A stretch of 64,000 nt of DNA from Conchocele bisecta (GCA_029237695.1 CM055275.1:11296899-11360898); one strand, 5' to 3'. Shown: positions 1 through 10,993, counted from the stretch's first letter. Notes: generated by a model from the sequence alone, not told the origin. A program made the numbers and translations.

Positions 1-518
1 TTAAAGGTACATGCCCACGCAGTGGGTTATAATATAGTGATACAGATATTTGTGTATGTTCTGTACGTATGGCATTTTCTGGCAAAATAAACATTCATTC
101 ACCATTACCCCACTTATTGATTGGCAGTAGTATACATTTTAATTAGACGAACATTTTCACACTGATATGAGGGGCGATAACCGTGTTTCCTTAAAATGTT
201 AACGGACATTACTATTTATTCTCCGTATTTATTTTTGATGTGCAATGATCATACTTTGTAATCTGTCGAAAATATTATTTTTCCAGGTGACGCATTTAAT
301 TAGTAAAAATAATTAAAAAATATAATGCCTCATTTGCATGTGAAAATAGCCTGATACCAACGCGCGTCACTATCAGTAAAATAAATATTACTAAATGATT
401 ATATCTGTTTTCCGGGCACTTATAATTTTCAGAACTGGTGGAATAGTGACACAATTAAACACTTATTTCATTCCTATAAAGAACATTTTGTGCTTACTGA
501 GTGGGCATGTACCTTTAA
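1..518. mobile_element. MITE / non-autonomous TIR element, family A, copy 1
   Basis: The segment opens with TTAAAGGTACATGCCCAC and closes with GTGGGCATGTACCTTTAA, an 18-bp terminal inverted repeat. Both ends carry TTAA, the target duplicated by piggyBac-type transposons. There is no coding frame inside. The interior (about 150-515) is the reverse complement of 5855-6220, so the same family occurs twice in opposite orientation. The left end sits at base 1 of the window, so the left flank cannot be inspected. The piggyBac assignment is inference from the TTAA only. Confidence 0.7.
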
Positions 519-1470
519 CTTGGCTAAAAGAAAGTGAAAATGCTTCGCATATCCATTTCGTGTATTGAATTCTTACGATAAGTGTGTCAGGGAAATATTG
601 ACATTGAACACAAATACCCAATTAACATCGGTTTACAAATTATTTCACACATTCAACTTGTTTACATCTTGTCATCTGTAATGCGCCCCCAATTAACATG
701 AAAACTAAATATTTATTTGCGTGACAAGTTTTTTGACCTACATTTCAATGACTCGATAACCAACGGTGTAGGCCCTGATCATATTAGGGACTACGTTGGT
801 CGCTGACGTAATAAAGCTACATACACAAAATATGTACAGGATAAAATGTGACTCCATAGAGAAAATTGTAGGTCCTGGGCCAAAGGTTATGAAACTGTGC
901 TCAAATCTCAGACTCACAAGCAAGCATTTTGATTGGTTGATACTGAGCATATGCCCAGTAGCAGACAATCAGTTTGCTTGAGTCTTAAGATTGTTAAAAA
1001 GTTGTATAACCTCGGCCCCATATCATACTGTGTACATGTAGATAGGCAGGATTTGCTGGGACTACACTGGCCGGTGAAGACCCGTTTTATATATATATAA
1101 TTATGTACAAATTGTTTATTATATAAACACACCAGAATTTCTATAAACGTAATTCCTTTTTAACAAATATGTCAATCATTAGTCAGTTAACTTGGCTAAA
1201 AGAAAGTGAAAATGCGAGTACACTTGCCATTTACGGACGTGCTCATATTTTCAAGCTATATGGGTCAAACAACATTTATCTCTCTTGAATTTATCTCATA
1301 ATTTATTTTGGATGATCTCCCTTGGCTGCTAGAATGCCGAAGTTAAATTAAAACATCGAAATAAGACTCTTTTTACCATAAAAACGTCTTCAAATCGGGT
1401 TCAATAACTTCTTAAGAACGATATTGAAAGGTTTTGAGACATATTAATTGGATAACTTATTCATTACATG
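519..1470. other. Non-coding stretch with a short direct repeat
   Basis: No convincing gene. About 25 bases (cttggctaaaagaaagtgaa and neighbours) directly after the family A element at about 519-543 recur at about 1187-1215. The segment between the copies is AT-rich and shows no domain on either strand. Reading frames of 60-75 codons here are expected by chance. Confidence 0.5.
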
Positions 1471-1521
1471 AGGATTTGGGGAGGATTTGGGGGGAAAATG
1501 AGGATTTGGGGAGGATTTGGG
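1471..1521. repeat. Short tandem repeat (GAGGATTTGGG)n
   Basis: Four imperfect copies of an 11-base GAGGATTTGGG unit, interrupted by GGGAAAAT. It makes a low-complexity stretch inside a chance 100-codon frame at 1434-1736, which I do not call as a gene. Confidence 0.7.
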
Positions 1522-1714
1522 TGAATCGTGCGCCCGCATTTTGGCTGGCAGTCAATGGGACAGCGGTTTGTTTACATGTAACGCTCGTGTGGCGCAAAAT
1601 CTACAACAACAACAATGACCATACATGGCAAACTGTAACTTGGTGTATTGACAATTGTTCTGTGAAAAGCACATGGCCGTTTACAATATTTGAGTATTAT
1701 TGTCATTGTTATTA

Positions 1715-1808
1715 CCTGTGGAAGGGAGAACAATAAGTTAAACTGGGAACAAGAATGTATTCAGGTTTCATTTTTGACTCCATGCTGGTGACCGAAATTG
1801 GTTTCCCA
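1715..1808 (-). repeat. LTR fragment, same family as element 3
   Basis: Read on the minus strand, about 90 bases match 57870-57964, the end of the inferred 5' LTR of element 3. The match covers the 'caccagcatggagtcaaaaa' core and the segment ending TTCTCCCTTCCAC. Only a few mismatches are visible; one changes AATAAA to AATACA. The similarity stops on both sides, so this is a solo fragment or a shared module, not a full LTR. Confidence 0.6.
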
Positions 1809-1809
1809 C

Positions 1810-2870
1810 ACGGAGAGAGACCACAAATAAATCTCCCGAGTTCTCTCCCTTCCATTGCAATCGGCGCAATTGCAAGAGGACCAATTGGCATAAACGCTAT
1901 ACTGGCTTGAACAACTGTGATTGCTACATATATATTCATATAACCATATTTACCAGTGGTAATTTTAAAGAATATTTACATTGTTATCAAACGGCAATCG
2001 TACGGGTGATTCAATGTGATATTTTTGAAAGTCGCTAAAAATTACGTGACAATGTACACATAAGTGGTAGCAAATACAAATACAAATCCGTAAGTACGTC
2101 CCTGGTGGCTACAATTATGTTCGCAGTAAATATGCATGTGGTACAATACCAACACACCAAATACTAAAACATGGTTGGCACAGTGTCACCATGATGCCAT
2201 ATGCCAGGAGTCGCGTATATTTGGCACTACCATAATGTTACATCTATGATAAGCTTATTTTTCTGAAAATTTCCAAATTTTATTTTTATGTTGATTTTCG
2301 AAACATTCGAAAAGCGAAACAGTAAATTAAATTTAATTAATTTATCCAGAATACGTGTTCCAGTTCATGAGCCAACTATTTACATTTTCTTTAATAAAAG
2401 TAACGTTTGCCGGGCACACTTTCACGTAATCTGAACAGGACCGTTTAGCACAATTAGTAAAGACCGCACACATGCGCCCCGGATTCGATCCTCAATGTGT
2501 AAGTACATGTATAGCTGATGGTGGTCGCCAGACAAGATACGTTTGTTTTCTTTGAATATTCCGGTTTCAACCCAATTAAGAAACATACAGACACCTCCAT
2601 ATACTCCGACGACAAACAATTGTTCCCGCGTTTGCATTGTATAACTAATTATAAATAAAGTTTAAAGAAATATTAGCAATATGATTACATAATACTGATT
2701 TTATGATATGTTATCTAAAAATAAAATCGTATGATTATTTAGTTTCAAATGTCATTGCACAAGGGGTCCATATCATGTATATTATAACAATAGTTGTCAG
2801 AAGACAACGAAGCACGCCTGTTGGCAGCCATTACTCAAACTTGTCACAGTTGCATAAAAAACATGAATAT
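1810..2870. other. AT-rich non-coding stretch
   Basis: I see no gene, repeat array or RNA gene here. Frames are short and without recognisable motifs on either strand. Confidence 0.4.
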
Positions 2871-2878
2871 TATATAAC

Positions 2879-3800
2879 TTGACCTTGGGTTAAGGGGCAT
2901 GCGGTGGACCTTGACATTAGGGTCAGTGGTGCAAGGTGTGTCGTGGGTTTGCTATAGCATAATATAGCACATTAAGATGAATGTATGTATGAAATATCAA
3001 TGAGCTCCCTGAAAACAGAAGTAAAACAAAATTTAACCCAACGTTAAGTTTATGAACACAGTAAGTTGGTGATTTTCTACAGCATGATAGTTATTCACAT
3101 GAGGAATGCATGTATGAATGTGCTACGTTTGTGACCTTGACCTTGAGGAAAGGGATGGGTGGGTGTTGGGTCATGGATTTGTTGTAGAACAATAGAGGAT
3201 CATCAGATGAATGCATGTATGAAATATCAAAGCGTTCCCTGTAAGGAAACAGAAGTTACACAACATTTACCCCTACGTTAAGTTTATGAACATGCTAGAT
3301 TGTTTACCTTGACCTTGGGGTAAGGGTTGGGTGGTGGATCGTGGATTTGCTACAGCGTCATAGAGGGTCATCTGAGGAATGCATGTATGAAATATCAAGG
3401 TGTTCCATGAAAGGAAACAGATGCTATTAGACATTTACCCCAACGTTAAGTTTATGAATGTGCTAAGTTTCTGACCTTGACCTTGAGGTAAGGGTGGGGT
3501 GGTGGGTCATGGATTTGCTACAGCATGATAGAGGGTCATCTGAGGAATGCATGTATAAAATAGCAAGGCGTTCCATGAAAGGAAACATATGTTATAATAA
3601 ATTTACCCCAACGTTAAGTTTATGAATGTGCTAAGTTTGGGACCTTGACATTGACCTTGGGGTAAGGGTTGGGTGGTGGGTCATGAATTTGCTACAGCCT
3701 GCTAAAGGTCATCTGAGGTATGCATGTATGAAATAACAAGGTGATCCATGAAAGGAAACAAAAGTTATAAGACATTTACCCCCAACGTTAAGTGTGTAGA
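2879..3800. repeat. 170-bp tandem satellite with TGACCTTGACCTTG core
   Basis: About five imperfect units. The CCTTGAGG/CCTTGGGG landmark recurs at 3141, 3313, 3481 and 3655 (spacings 172, 168, 174), with a degenerate first unit near 2883. Each unit carries TGACCTTG direct repeats, a 'ggatttgctacagc' segment, 'gaggaatgcatgtatgaaat' and 'accccaacgttaagtttatg'. The block ends with GACGCCGAAGCCGACGCCGACG and GCGAGCTAAAA, a common 3' end of bivalve dispersed repeats. TGACCTTGA is the complement of the extended nuclear-receptor half-site TCAAGGTCA. Confidence 0.85.
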
Positions 3801-4054
3801 CGCCGAAGCCGACGCCGACGACACCGGCTGTATGCCATAAGCTCTTATGCATTTCGTGCAGGCGAGCTAAAAATCACTTGCAATATGACCATTTGTATAA
3901 TAAATAATCGACAAAATCACTACATGTTTTCTTGACGGAAACCGAAAAACAGACAACTTTCTGAACCACTATGAAAACAACTGAAAATTCAGCATATCCA
4001 AAATTAAAATGTTTGTGAGCCGCAAATAGTAAAGCGTATGGCCGCAGCCATCCA

Positions 4055-4429
4055 TAGGCGGCGGAAGCCGAACATTATTGGGGGGGGGGGGCCAATGTTG
4101 AGGGTCCGAAGAGCCCGATAGCGCTATGGGGGTCCGGGGGCATGTCCCCCCCCCCCCCCGTAAATTTTTGAAATCCAGGTGGTGTGAAACGCCATTTCCT
4201 GCATTCTCAGCAAAGTTTGAGCACATTCTATTACTCTCATTTTTCCCTCTCTAAATTAGTCTGCTTAGTCAGAATCGGGTTCCCAGTACTCATGATTACA
4301 TAAATATATTAGAATAAAAAATCCAAAATTTACAGAATTATTAGGGGGGCTAGGCCCCCCCCCCCCACAACATTATTGGGGGGGGGAGGGCCTAGGCCCC
4401 CGCCCCCCCCCCCCGCTTCCGCCGCCCCT
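4055..4429. mobile_element. MITE with GGCGGCGGAAG ends, copy 1
   Basis: Begins AGGCGGCGGAAGC and ends GCTTCCGCCGCCCCT, a near-perfect 12-base inverted repeat. Inside are long G and C homopolymers (around 4081-4092, 4147-4160 and 4345-4415), 'gggtccgaagagcccgatag' and 'ttttgaaatccaggtggtgt'. The same arrangement occurs at 15849-16159 and, degenerate, at 5585-5841. There is no coding capacity. Homopolymer lengths are unlikely to be reliable. Confidence 0.75.
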
Positions 4430-4502
4430 GCCATCTAGTTTTAGTTTTAACTATGTAAAGTTATTGTTGATGTTCCACTCATACCATGTATTTTATACAC
4501 AG

Positions 4503-4582
4503 GAGATAGTGACCGTACGGGTGGTTCGACTCTGGGTTACAGACTACAGATTGTCTTCGGCCCGGATGTGTACCCTCAGCAG
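4503..4582 (+). CDS. Candidate internal exon of an unidentified gene
   Basis: This 80-base island is richer in G+C than its surroundings and is bounded by splice-like signals: TTTTATACACAG before it and CAG|GTAATT after it. Two frames are open. One reads DRTGGSTLGYRLQIVF and on to a final QQ (26 codons from 4505, ending in phase 0), which looks like ordinary conserved protein. The other, from 4503, is phase-compatible with the exon-like island at 5221. I do not recognise the protein. No supporting exon was found upstream. Confidence 0.3.
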
Positions 4583-5220
4583 GTAATTGTTACTTACTGT
4601 CCTATGGTTCTTACGCACTGTGACCCAGATCTCCCTGTACATCCGCACCGTCAGATCAGGGTCTACACTGTTTGAGAACTGGTATTTTCCCCAGTTTTGA
4701 AAATTAAAATATGACCTGTGCTGCGCGATCAGGGTCTACAATATTCCAATGATTCAAATAACCTCCATATATCTCGTAAAATGTTAGCTTGTAACCGATC
4801 TCGGATTATTTTGATAGATAACTAAATTGCTATTTTTCCGCAGTAATTAATTTTGCCAAATTATGTAATGGGTGAATAATTATCATGTTAAACTCCTTAT
4901 TGCATTTTTAAATCATTTCAGTATATAATTTTTGTTTTAGGTAATGTTTGCATGTTTTCATTTGTATTGTGTTTGTACATCATACTAATTAAATACCCCT
5001 TTTAGTGAAGGTTTGAAGTGAAAAAACTACCTTTGTGTTTTTCTGTACTAAATTACGAAAAATTCACATGTGTGTGAATAGTCATGTTTAACAATTGAGG
5101 ATATTACATCAATATTACTTTGCTTTTGGATTATTTCAGAAAATTGGATTTATAAATAGACTTCCACTCAGTATGTATGCGCAGGAAGTGTATTTGCATT
5201 CGACAATTTGTGTTTTTTAG

Positions 5221-5335
5221 GTTTTTAAAAAAACACGAGCAACTGACGGACACTGATGCTGTAACCATCGCCAACTTTTTCCAGTTGGCTCTGAACAGAG
5301 ATGTATGCGTTTGGACATACCAGATACGTTGCTGA
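5221..5335 (+). CDS. Candidate terminal exon of an unidentified gene
   Basis: Preceded by a pyrimidine-rich tract and TGTTTTTTAG. The open frame runs from 5222 for 37 codons to TGA at 5333-5335. The peptide begins FLKKHEQLTDTDAVTIANFF and ends VWTYQIRC. Its composition looks like a real protein, unlike the poly-K/N/I translations around it. It may belong with the island at 4503-4582: one of that island's two open frames leaves a phase that fits. The family is not recognised. Confidence 0.3.
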
Positions 5336-5584
5336 TAAATGTCATGTAAGCTGTACAATATTTAATTAATCGGACCCCCTGGACACCCCCCCCCCCCCCT
5401 GCCCTGGATCCGCACCTGAATGACGATGAGGAAACCTATTATGCGATGAGGAAACTGGTACAAACCTTTTGACGTAAGAAAATGGCCCAGTGTTTTTGCA
5501 AAAATATGTGAAGGTAAGACAGGTCAAGGTCACGTTAATGGCGGTGTTCCAAATGCAAAGGTGCGATTGATTTATATACAAAAA

Positions 5585-5841
5585 ATATTGGGGTTGTCGT
5601 GGGTGGGATGAGTATTGAGGGTCCAAAATGACCCGATGTTGCTAGGGGGACCGGGGGTCATGCTCCCTCGTGATATCATTGAAATCTGAGAGACGTTGAA
5701 CGCCATTTCCTGTATTCTCAGTGCCCAGTACTGAGGGCCCAAACCTTGTTGCTAGGGGGTCCGGAGGCATGCTCCCCCTGAATCTTTTGATGAAAGGGGT
5801 GGTGGCAGGGCCCCCGTCCCCCCCCCACTTCCGCCGCCCCT
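5585..5841. mobile_element. MITE with GGCGGCGGAAG ends, degenerate copy 3
   Basis: The right end is CACTTCCGCCGCCCCTAG, as in the copies at 4055 and 15849. The interior repeats 'gttgctagggg(g)tccgg' and 'catgctcccc' blocks. The left inverted repeat is missing, so the copy is truncated. It abuts the family A element that starts at 5842. Confidence 0.55.
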
Positions 5842-6503
5842 AGGTACATGCCCAATCAGTAGGCACAAAATGTTCATTATATGAATTAAATAAGTGTATA
5901 ATTGTGTCACTGTTCCACCAGTTCTAACAATTACGAGTGCCCGCTATGCAGATATAATCATTTAGTAATATTTATTTTGCTGATAGTGACGCGCGGTGGT
6001 ATCAGGCTATTTTCATATGCGAATGAGGCATGCATTTTTTTAAATTATTTATACAAATTAAATTCGTCACCTAAAAAATAGCATTTTCGACAGATTATGA
6101 AGTATGATCATTGCACATCAAACAACCCAATACAGATAATAAATAGTAATGTCTGTCAACATTTTAAGAAACACGGTTATCGCCCCTAATATAAGTGTGC
6201 AAATTTCCTTCTGATATAAAATGTATAATATTGCAAATCAATACGTAATGTCCGTTAACATTTTAAGAAACACGGTTATCGCCCCTAATATAAGTGTGCA
6301 AATTTACGTCTGATATAAATGTATAATAATGCAAATCAATACGTAATGTCCGTTAACATTTTAAGAAATACGGTTATCGCCCCTAATATAAGTGTGCAAA
6401 TTTACGTCTGATATAAAATGTATAATAATGCAAATCAATACTTGGAGAAATGTCTCTGGTATAAAGAACACTTTGTGCTTACTGAGTGGGCATGCACCTT
6501 TAA
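5842..6503. mobile_element. MITE / TIR element, family A, copy 2 (opposite orientation)
   Basis: Starts AGGTACATGCCCAATCAG and ends GGGCATGCACCTTTAA. Its interior from 5855 is the reverse complement of 150-515. The left end lacks the TTAA and joins directly to the GGCGG-type MITE, so one insertion disturbed the other. It carries an internal three-fold tandem repeat that copy 1 lacks. Confidence 0.7.
6161..6445. repeat. 98-bp tandem triplication inside family A copy 2
   Basis: The landmark ATTTTAAGAAA(C/T)ACGGTTATCG occurs at 6161, 6260 and 6358, so the unit is 98-99 bp and about 2.9 copies are present. Units differ at only a few sites, which suggests recent expansion. Copy 1 at the window start has a single unit. 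Confidence 0.85.
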
Positions 6504-6643
6504 ACCGAAAATCAAATATCGTCCTATTTGTCGAACTATGTGCCACGCGATTCTCTGTACATTTCACGAGAAAACGGTATGTCATTGTCTTTGCAGCCAA
6601 CGTTGTTAGAATTATATCTGCGTCTGCGCAGTCTGGACCAGGA

Positions 6644-6730
6644 TATATAGACAGAGAGGACGTGGCGCCGACTCAGTCAGGGACAAATATCGGCTAATAA
6701 TGAATATGAGTTCCGCCGTGTTTGAAAAAT
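6644..6730 (+). promoter_or_regulatory. Possible TATA promoter and short first exon
   Basis: TATATAG at 6644-6650 is followed by a GC-richer leader. ATG codons at 6700 and 6706 lie in ATGAATATGAGTTCC, and a strong donor (AAAT|GTGAGT) follows at 6731. A natural partner would be the acceptor TTATGCTTACAG at about 8261, just upstream of the TRIM-like gene. The ATG frame would stop soon after that junction, so the exon would be 5' untranslated with a short upstream frame. This is inference; no transcript evidence is available here. Confidence 0.25.
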
Positions 6731-6781
6731 GTGAGTACATGTATTCTGTTCTTTTCATTGAAATTAGAAAATAATGACTGG

Positions 6782-6812
6782 TCGATGCTGAGCTGAGCTG
6801 GGCTCAGCATCG
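6782..6812. repeat. Short hairpin
   Basis: GTCGATGCTGAGCT and a nearly complementary GGGCTCAGCATCGAC flank a GAGCT loop. It is not part of a recognised element. Confidence 0.5.
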
Positions 6813-7283
6813 ACACACACGAAATAATACGATTTTGGAGAATGCGCTGAGAAAAATGTATGGCGCCCGCGTCCAGATGGCTCTATATCAAAACAGTGAA
6901 TGCTGTGGACACTGATCAGACTGTGCAGATGTGCAGGCCGGGTTGGTTAAGCAGTAATTGCAAGCAGAGTAAGCCGTATGTGTACATTTTGTATCTAGGT
7001 CACTCGTGTTATGCTATTTTACATTTCACATTTATTAAAATGTATATATTTGGTACATAATTAATTGAAGAAAATTCAATGGAATCTCAGATTTGGCCGT
7101 TCATTTTCCACAAATAAAACGGACTATTTTGGTCGCGCATTAATGGTGTGTAAAACCGAATCACACCTATCTGGCACCTGTTTGGATTTTTTCATTCACA
7201 ACTTCGGCGTGTACAAATTTGCATAAAACAACAGTCACTATAACCAGTCCACAGGTGTTTGAAGAGTGAATCCGGATCCATAT

Positions 7284-7471
7284 GGAATTACCACCCTTAT
7301 CGCATCGCAGTATTTCGCCGATATTTATTTCGAAAATCAGTCATATTTTCCTTAAATGATGTCGAAAATTGATAAAAAAAATTGTCAATTTCGATGTGGT
7401 TTATGGAAATATTGCATTTTTTTTAAATCAATATCGGAGAAAAACGGCGATGTGATAAGGGTGGAAATACC
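7284..7471. mobile_element. Palindromic MITE, about 190 bp
   Basis: The left arm GGAATTACCACCCTTATCGC pairs with the right arm GATAAGGGTGGAAATACC. The complementarity continues inward through CCTTAAATGATGTCGAAAATTGA and TCAATTTCGATGTGGTTTATGG to an A-rich centre near 7375. The whole element could fold into one long imperfect hairpin. No coding frame. Confidence 0.7.
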
Positions 7472-7670
7472 AGATCGGAGCTCACATATATTTACGCCAT
7501 ATCGTCGGCACGGGAATTGCACATAATATTTTGCGAGTATGAAACGGTCTGAAGGTGGGAGGTAAATATAAGAACTGGTACAGAATTCACCAAAATAAGG
7601 AAGAATATACTAAAACACTGTTTACCACCCATTTCAGTTGGGCTCGCAGCTCAGTACTTTCAGTACTTTG

Positions 7671-7974
7671 ATTCTGACAGGAACGAAAGCAGGACAGCGG
7701 GGTCAAAAATCATCACGTCACAACAGCCGCAGAGCCGCATCGCATCACACTTCATTCACATCATGTATCCTGCCACACAAAATAATCCATTCCAAACTGT
7801 AGATCTTGGCTGTGTACTAGAGCCCCTGTGTAAACACTGTCTCCACATACATTAATACACCACATCAGTGCACCCGAACCTGCCTCAAAGCACCTGCAAC
7901 ACAAACATATGTATTTTTCTACGGACTATTTTTGAGGGGTACCGACCCGGAAGCAGTCTATCTGTGTACCGAGG
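7671..7974. repeat. Dispersed repeat R471, partial copy 1
   Basis: Matches the right two-thirds of the 471-bp repeats at 38922-39392 and 52737-53207, from 'gacagcggggtcaaaaatca' to 'agcagtctatctgtgtaccg'. Several substitutions and a CATCG duplication mark it as the oldest of the three copies. No coding frame. Confidence 0.75.
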
Positions 7975-8045
7975 TCAGTTGTCACCCGATGCGCTTATTA
8001 TCGAACCATATTGGACTAACATGTCGGGAGTAACGTGCCAATGTC

Positions 8046-8222
8046 TATACGTACATTAAATATGCATAAAAGCACCAATAAGTAAGATAAGAAAATACGC
8101 TAACATTTGTTTATAACACATTAATAAGTAAATCATGTGTTTAGCTTATTTTGTCAAATATTGTCAAATATTGATGCTTTTATGTATATTTAATGTATTT
8201 ATGAACATTCAACCTTCAACCT
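8046..8222. mobile_element. MITE with ACATTAAATATGCATAAAAG arms
   Basis: The left arm at about 8053 (acattaaatatgcataaaag) is inverted near 8175 (cttttatgtatatttaatgt). The outer right end reads CAACCTTCAACCTG. The same arms occur at 11569-11740, so this is a repeated family. It ends just upstream of the TRIM-like gene, inside its presumed first intron. Confidence 0.6.
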
Positions 8223-8387
8223 GTGATTCTACTGAAATGCATTATCTCTATCTTATGCTTACAGCTTAGCAACCAAACACAGAGACACAACATTGGCGTT
8301 CGGCGTATCGTGGATTATAATACTTACATACAGCTGAATACACGGTGAATAAATTGGAAAACGTACCAGAACGTCGTAGTCGTAACT

Positions 8388-9644
8388 ATGGAAGGGTCTA
8401 GAAAGAGGGCAACAGATGGTAAAGTTGATGGAGGGAAGGAGACAGGTGGCCACAGTAAAGACAAGAAGTCAAGGAACCAACACGAACACCGCGAGTTGAA
8501 TAAAGCAGATATGGCAGGAGCGGGGGCCGCGCCCATTAAGGCCGGTGTCGACATCTTTGACATTGACCGACTCATCGCCGACGCCGAGAAGAGATCTAGG
8601 GATATTGAGGACGCCATAACTCATCAATTAAACAACGTCTGTGAGTTAAGTCTCGAATACGTTGATCGTATCACGGACGGACGGGCGGACATTGGCGAGA
8701 AAGAAAAGAAAGTTCGCAATAATAGTCTGGTTCCTTTGTTGAAGGTGGCTGAAACTTTCATCGCCAGGTGCAAAACTTCAACTTCCGATATTCTTCATAA
8801 ATGCAAAGTAAAGTCATGCGTGTTCTTAGGAAATACAACATTATTGGATAATTTACAGAGTGTTGGTGCTCTTGGAAACTTCCCATGTGACGACATCAAT
8901 GTACGCGCACCTACAGATCGCGAGACGTGTGACGTCCAAGGTTTATTCGCGCTCGCCGACGGCCGGCTACTACTGTCGGACTGGAAGAATGACAACATAA
9001 AGCTGTTTGACGTCAACCATAAACTCGTGTTCAACGTTAAACTACAATCCGGTCCCACCGACATTGCGGAGATAGACGGCGGGCAGGTGGCCGTCTGTAT
9101 GCCAGACAGCAACAGGATCCAGTTTGTGTCGGTGTCCGGCATCCTGACCCTCGGGCGGCTCATCAAGACCGCAGTGGACTGTTACAGTGTGACCAAATGT
9201 GGCGACAACCTGGCGGCGGTAGGTTGGAATTCACCAGACATTGTGGAGATTGACATGAGGGGTAGGGAGGTGAGAACTGTATGGACATATCCTGATGTCA
9301 AACTCCGGTATATAATCCACAACACCCGGGGGGAGTTGATCACGACAGACAATTGCGGCGCGGTAACACGTCTGACCCTGGATGGCGTCGTGCTGGGCAA
9401 ATACCAGTCAGACATCGAGAAGACTTCACTCGGAATGACCCTCCACCCAGACGGAAGTATCTATGTCTGCTACTGGTCTGGCAACATCCGCCATATAACG
9501 GCGGATTGTAACCGCAGTATTGATGTCTTCGGGGATGGACAGACAGAGTGGCCTGTCAGCATCTGTTACAACAAACACAACAATTCACTGTACGTATCTC
9601 AGAGCTATGAAGACTGTATGAAAGTATTTCGTCTCGGGTATTAA
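8388..9644 (+). CDS. TRIM-like protein: coiled coil plus NHL-type beta-propeller, no RING or B-box
   Basis: An intact 418-codon frame. The ATG has a good context (AACTATGG). A splice acceptor-like TTATGCTTACAG at about 8261 suggests that the whole coding region is in one exon behind a 5' leader exon. Residues 1-45 are basic and low in complexity. Residues 55-140 are helical and charged (IDRLIADAEKRSRDIEDAI), like the coiled coil of TRIM proteins. Residues 180-418 form repeated beta-strand units with NHL/propeller signatures: GLFALADGRLLLSDWKN, NIKLFDV, GQVAVCMPDSNRIQFVSV, GMTLHPDGSIYVCYWSGNI, SLYVSQ. Typical family members are 550-700 residues with B-boxes in front; those are absent. The fold suggests a scaffold or recognition role. 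I infer no enzymatic activity. Confidence 0.85.
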   Translation: MEGSRKRATDGKVDGGKETGGHSKDKKSRNQHEHRELNKADMAGAGAAPIKAGVDIFDIDRLIADAEKRSRDIEDAITHQLNNVCELSLEYVDRITDGRADIGEKEKKVRNNSLVPLLKVAETFIARCKTSTSDILHKCKVKSCVFLGNTTLLDNLQSVGALGNFPCDDINVRAPTDRETCDVQGLFALADGRLLLSDWKNDNIKLFDVNHKLVFNVKLQSGPTDIAEIDGGQVAVCMPDSNRIQFVSVSGILTLGRLIKTAVDCYSVTKCGDNLAAVGWNSPDIVEIDMRGREVRTVWTYPDVKLRYIIHNTRGELITTDNCGAVTRLTLDGVVLGKYQSDIEKTSLGMTLHPDGSIYVCYWSGNIRHITADCNRSIDVFGDGQTEWPVSICYNKHNNSLYVSQSYEDCMKVFRLGY

Positions 9645-9934
9645 AGGCACTGCGTCTCAGATATACAGACATGTAGACGTGGATGAACCAGATCAGGAAA
9701 ACGTGGGTTGATTGTAGATTTCTATCGTAGTTTGTTATCAAAGTTATACCTGGAAAAAACTCTGGTTGTGAAAAATGTTTTTTGTGAAAATAATGTTTGT
9801 TTATAATGTTTATAATACTGAAACAATAGTTATTTTCCAGTATTATAAATTGGAAGTGATTCTGAAGTGCTGTCGAAGCATGTTGTAAATTATTCTAAAG
9901 TTGTCAAAACATGTTTTTGATGATAAAAATGGAA

Positions 9935-9940
9935 AATAAA
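9935..9940 (+). promoter_or_regulatory. Possible polyadenylation signal of the TRIM-like gene
   Basis: AATAAA 291 bases after the stop codon at 9642-9644, in AT-rich untranslated sequence. A second AATAAA lies at about 10304, just before the MITE at 10346. Confidence 0.45.
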
Positions 9941-10345
9941 CAGCTAACGACAAAATAGTTGTGACTTCAGCCGTTCAGGACTGTCTTGATAATAAAGTGG
10001 CATTTTCCTGTGGATTTTTTTTTCAAAAACGGTGATAAAATATCAACTTTACATATTTTTAAATTAAATAACTTTGGGTTATTTCAGTAAGCATGTAAAT
10101 AATAGTTGTGAAATATTTTAAGCTTTTATTGTTTATAGAAATAAAAAAAAAAATTGTGATTTTTTTTTTTTGGGTAAAACATTGTATTGAAATTAACAAT
10201 ATAATGCTGGTGTATGTTTGTAAATGTAAACTAGGGTTCAATCCAAGTGTTTGTACAGTTAGATGATGTATAAGTTCAGTTTTATTGAAAAATATAAAAT
10301 GCCAATAAACAAATAGCAGCTTTCAAGTTGGGTCGGTGATGTTCT

Positions 10346-10443
10346 GTAGCCGATTTCATCAAAATTGCAAAGTATACTTTGCTAAATAAGTATACTTTGC
10401 TAGATATTAAAGCATACTTTGCAATGTTCATGAAATCGGCTAC
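10346..10443. mobile_element. Palindromic MITE, short form (GTAGCCGATTTCATC ends)
   Basis: GTAGCCGATTTCATCAAAAT at the left is inverted at the right as CATGAAATCGGCTAC. Internal AAGTATACTTTGC palindromes make the element almost fully self-complementary. A 308-bp relative with the same ends lies at 18271-18578. Confidence 0.8.
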
Positions 10444-10993
10444 TGGACTAATGACAAAAAATTAATTAAGATAGCGCTGTAAGGGTTAAATTAATTTCAC
10501 TAGCGACTATAATGGAAACTTATTAATTATTATCTCTATAGACCTGCCTTCAGCCTTTCTTGAGGTAAAGTATGACGAAATAAATTTTGTTCCATGAATA
10601 ATTATTATTATTTATTTTAGTATATAATTTGAAATATTTTTAGTTCTTCACATAGAAGGCAATATGTGGATAATATCGTTAAATGCTGTCTCATCAGCTC
10701 TGTAATTTCAAAATTTTCTCGAGCAGGGGGGTGGGGTTTCTTTAAATTTCGACGTCATTTACAGAAAATGTTTTCATTTTGCAGTCATGTTCTTATTATA
10801 ATTTTTTTTTAAACTTCACAACAAAAAATAGATTACACAATTTTTCCTTACTGATGTACATGTATATACATGTATATCGAAAATGCAAAATGATCTGCCC
10901 TGTTTATCATAGTTTCTGGTAGTATTATGTACTTGAATATAACCCATGTTTTTGGAAAGTTCATCAAATAATATTGTGTGATTGATTGACATA

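Noticed and set aside
519..1215. Repeated cttggctaaaagaaagtgaa at 519 and 1187 as target-site duplication of a 670-bp element
   Set aside because: Too long for a usual target duplication, and the intervening segment has no terminal repeats; a simple duplication is more likely.
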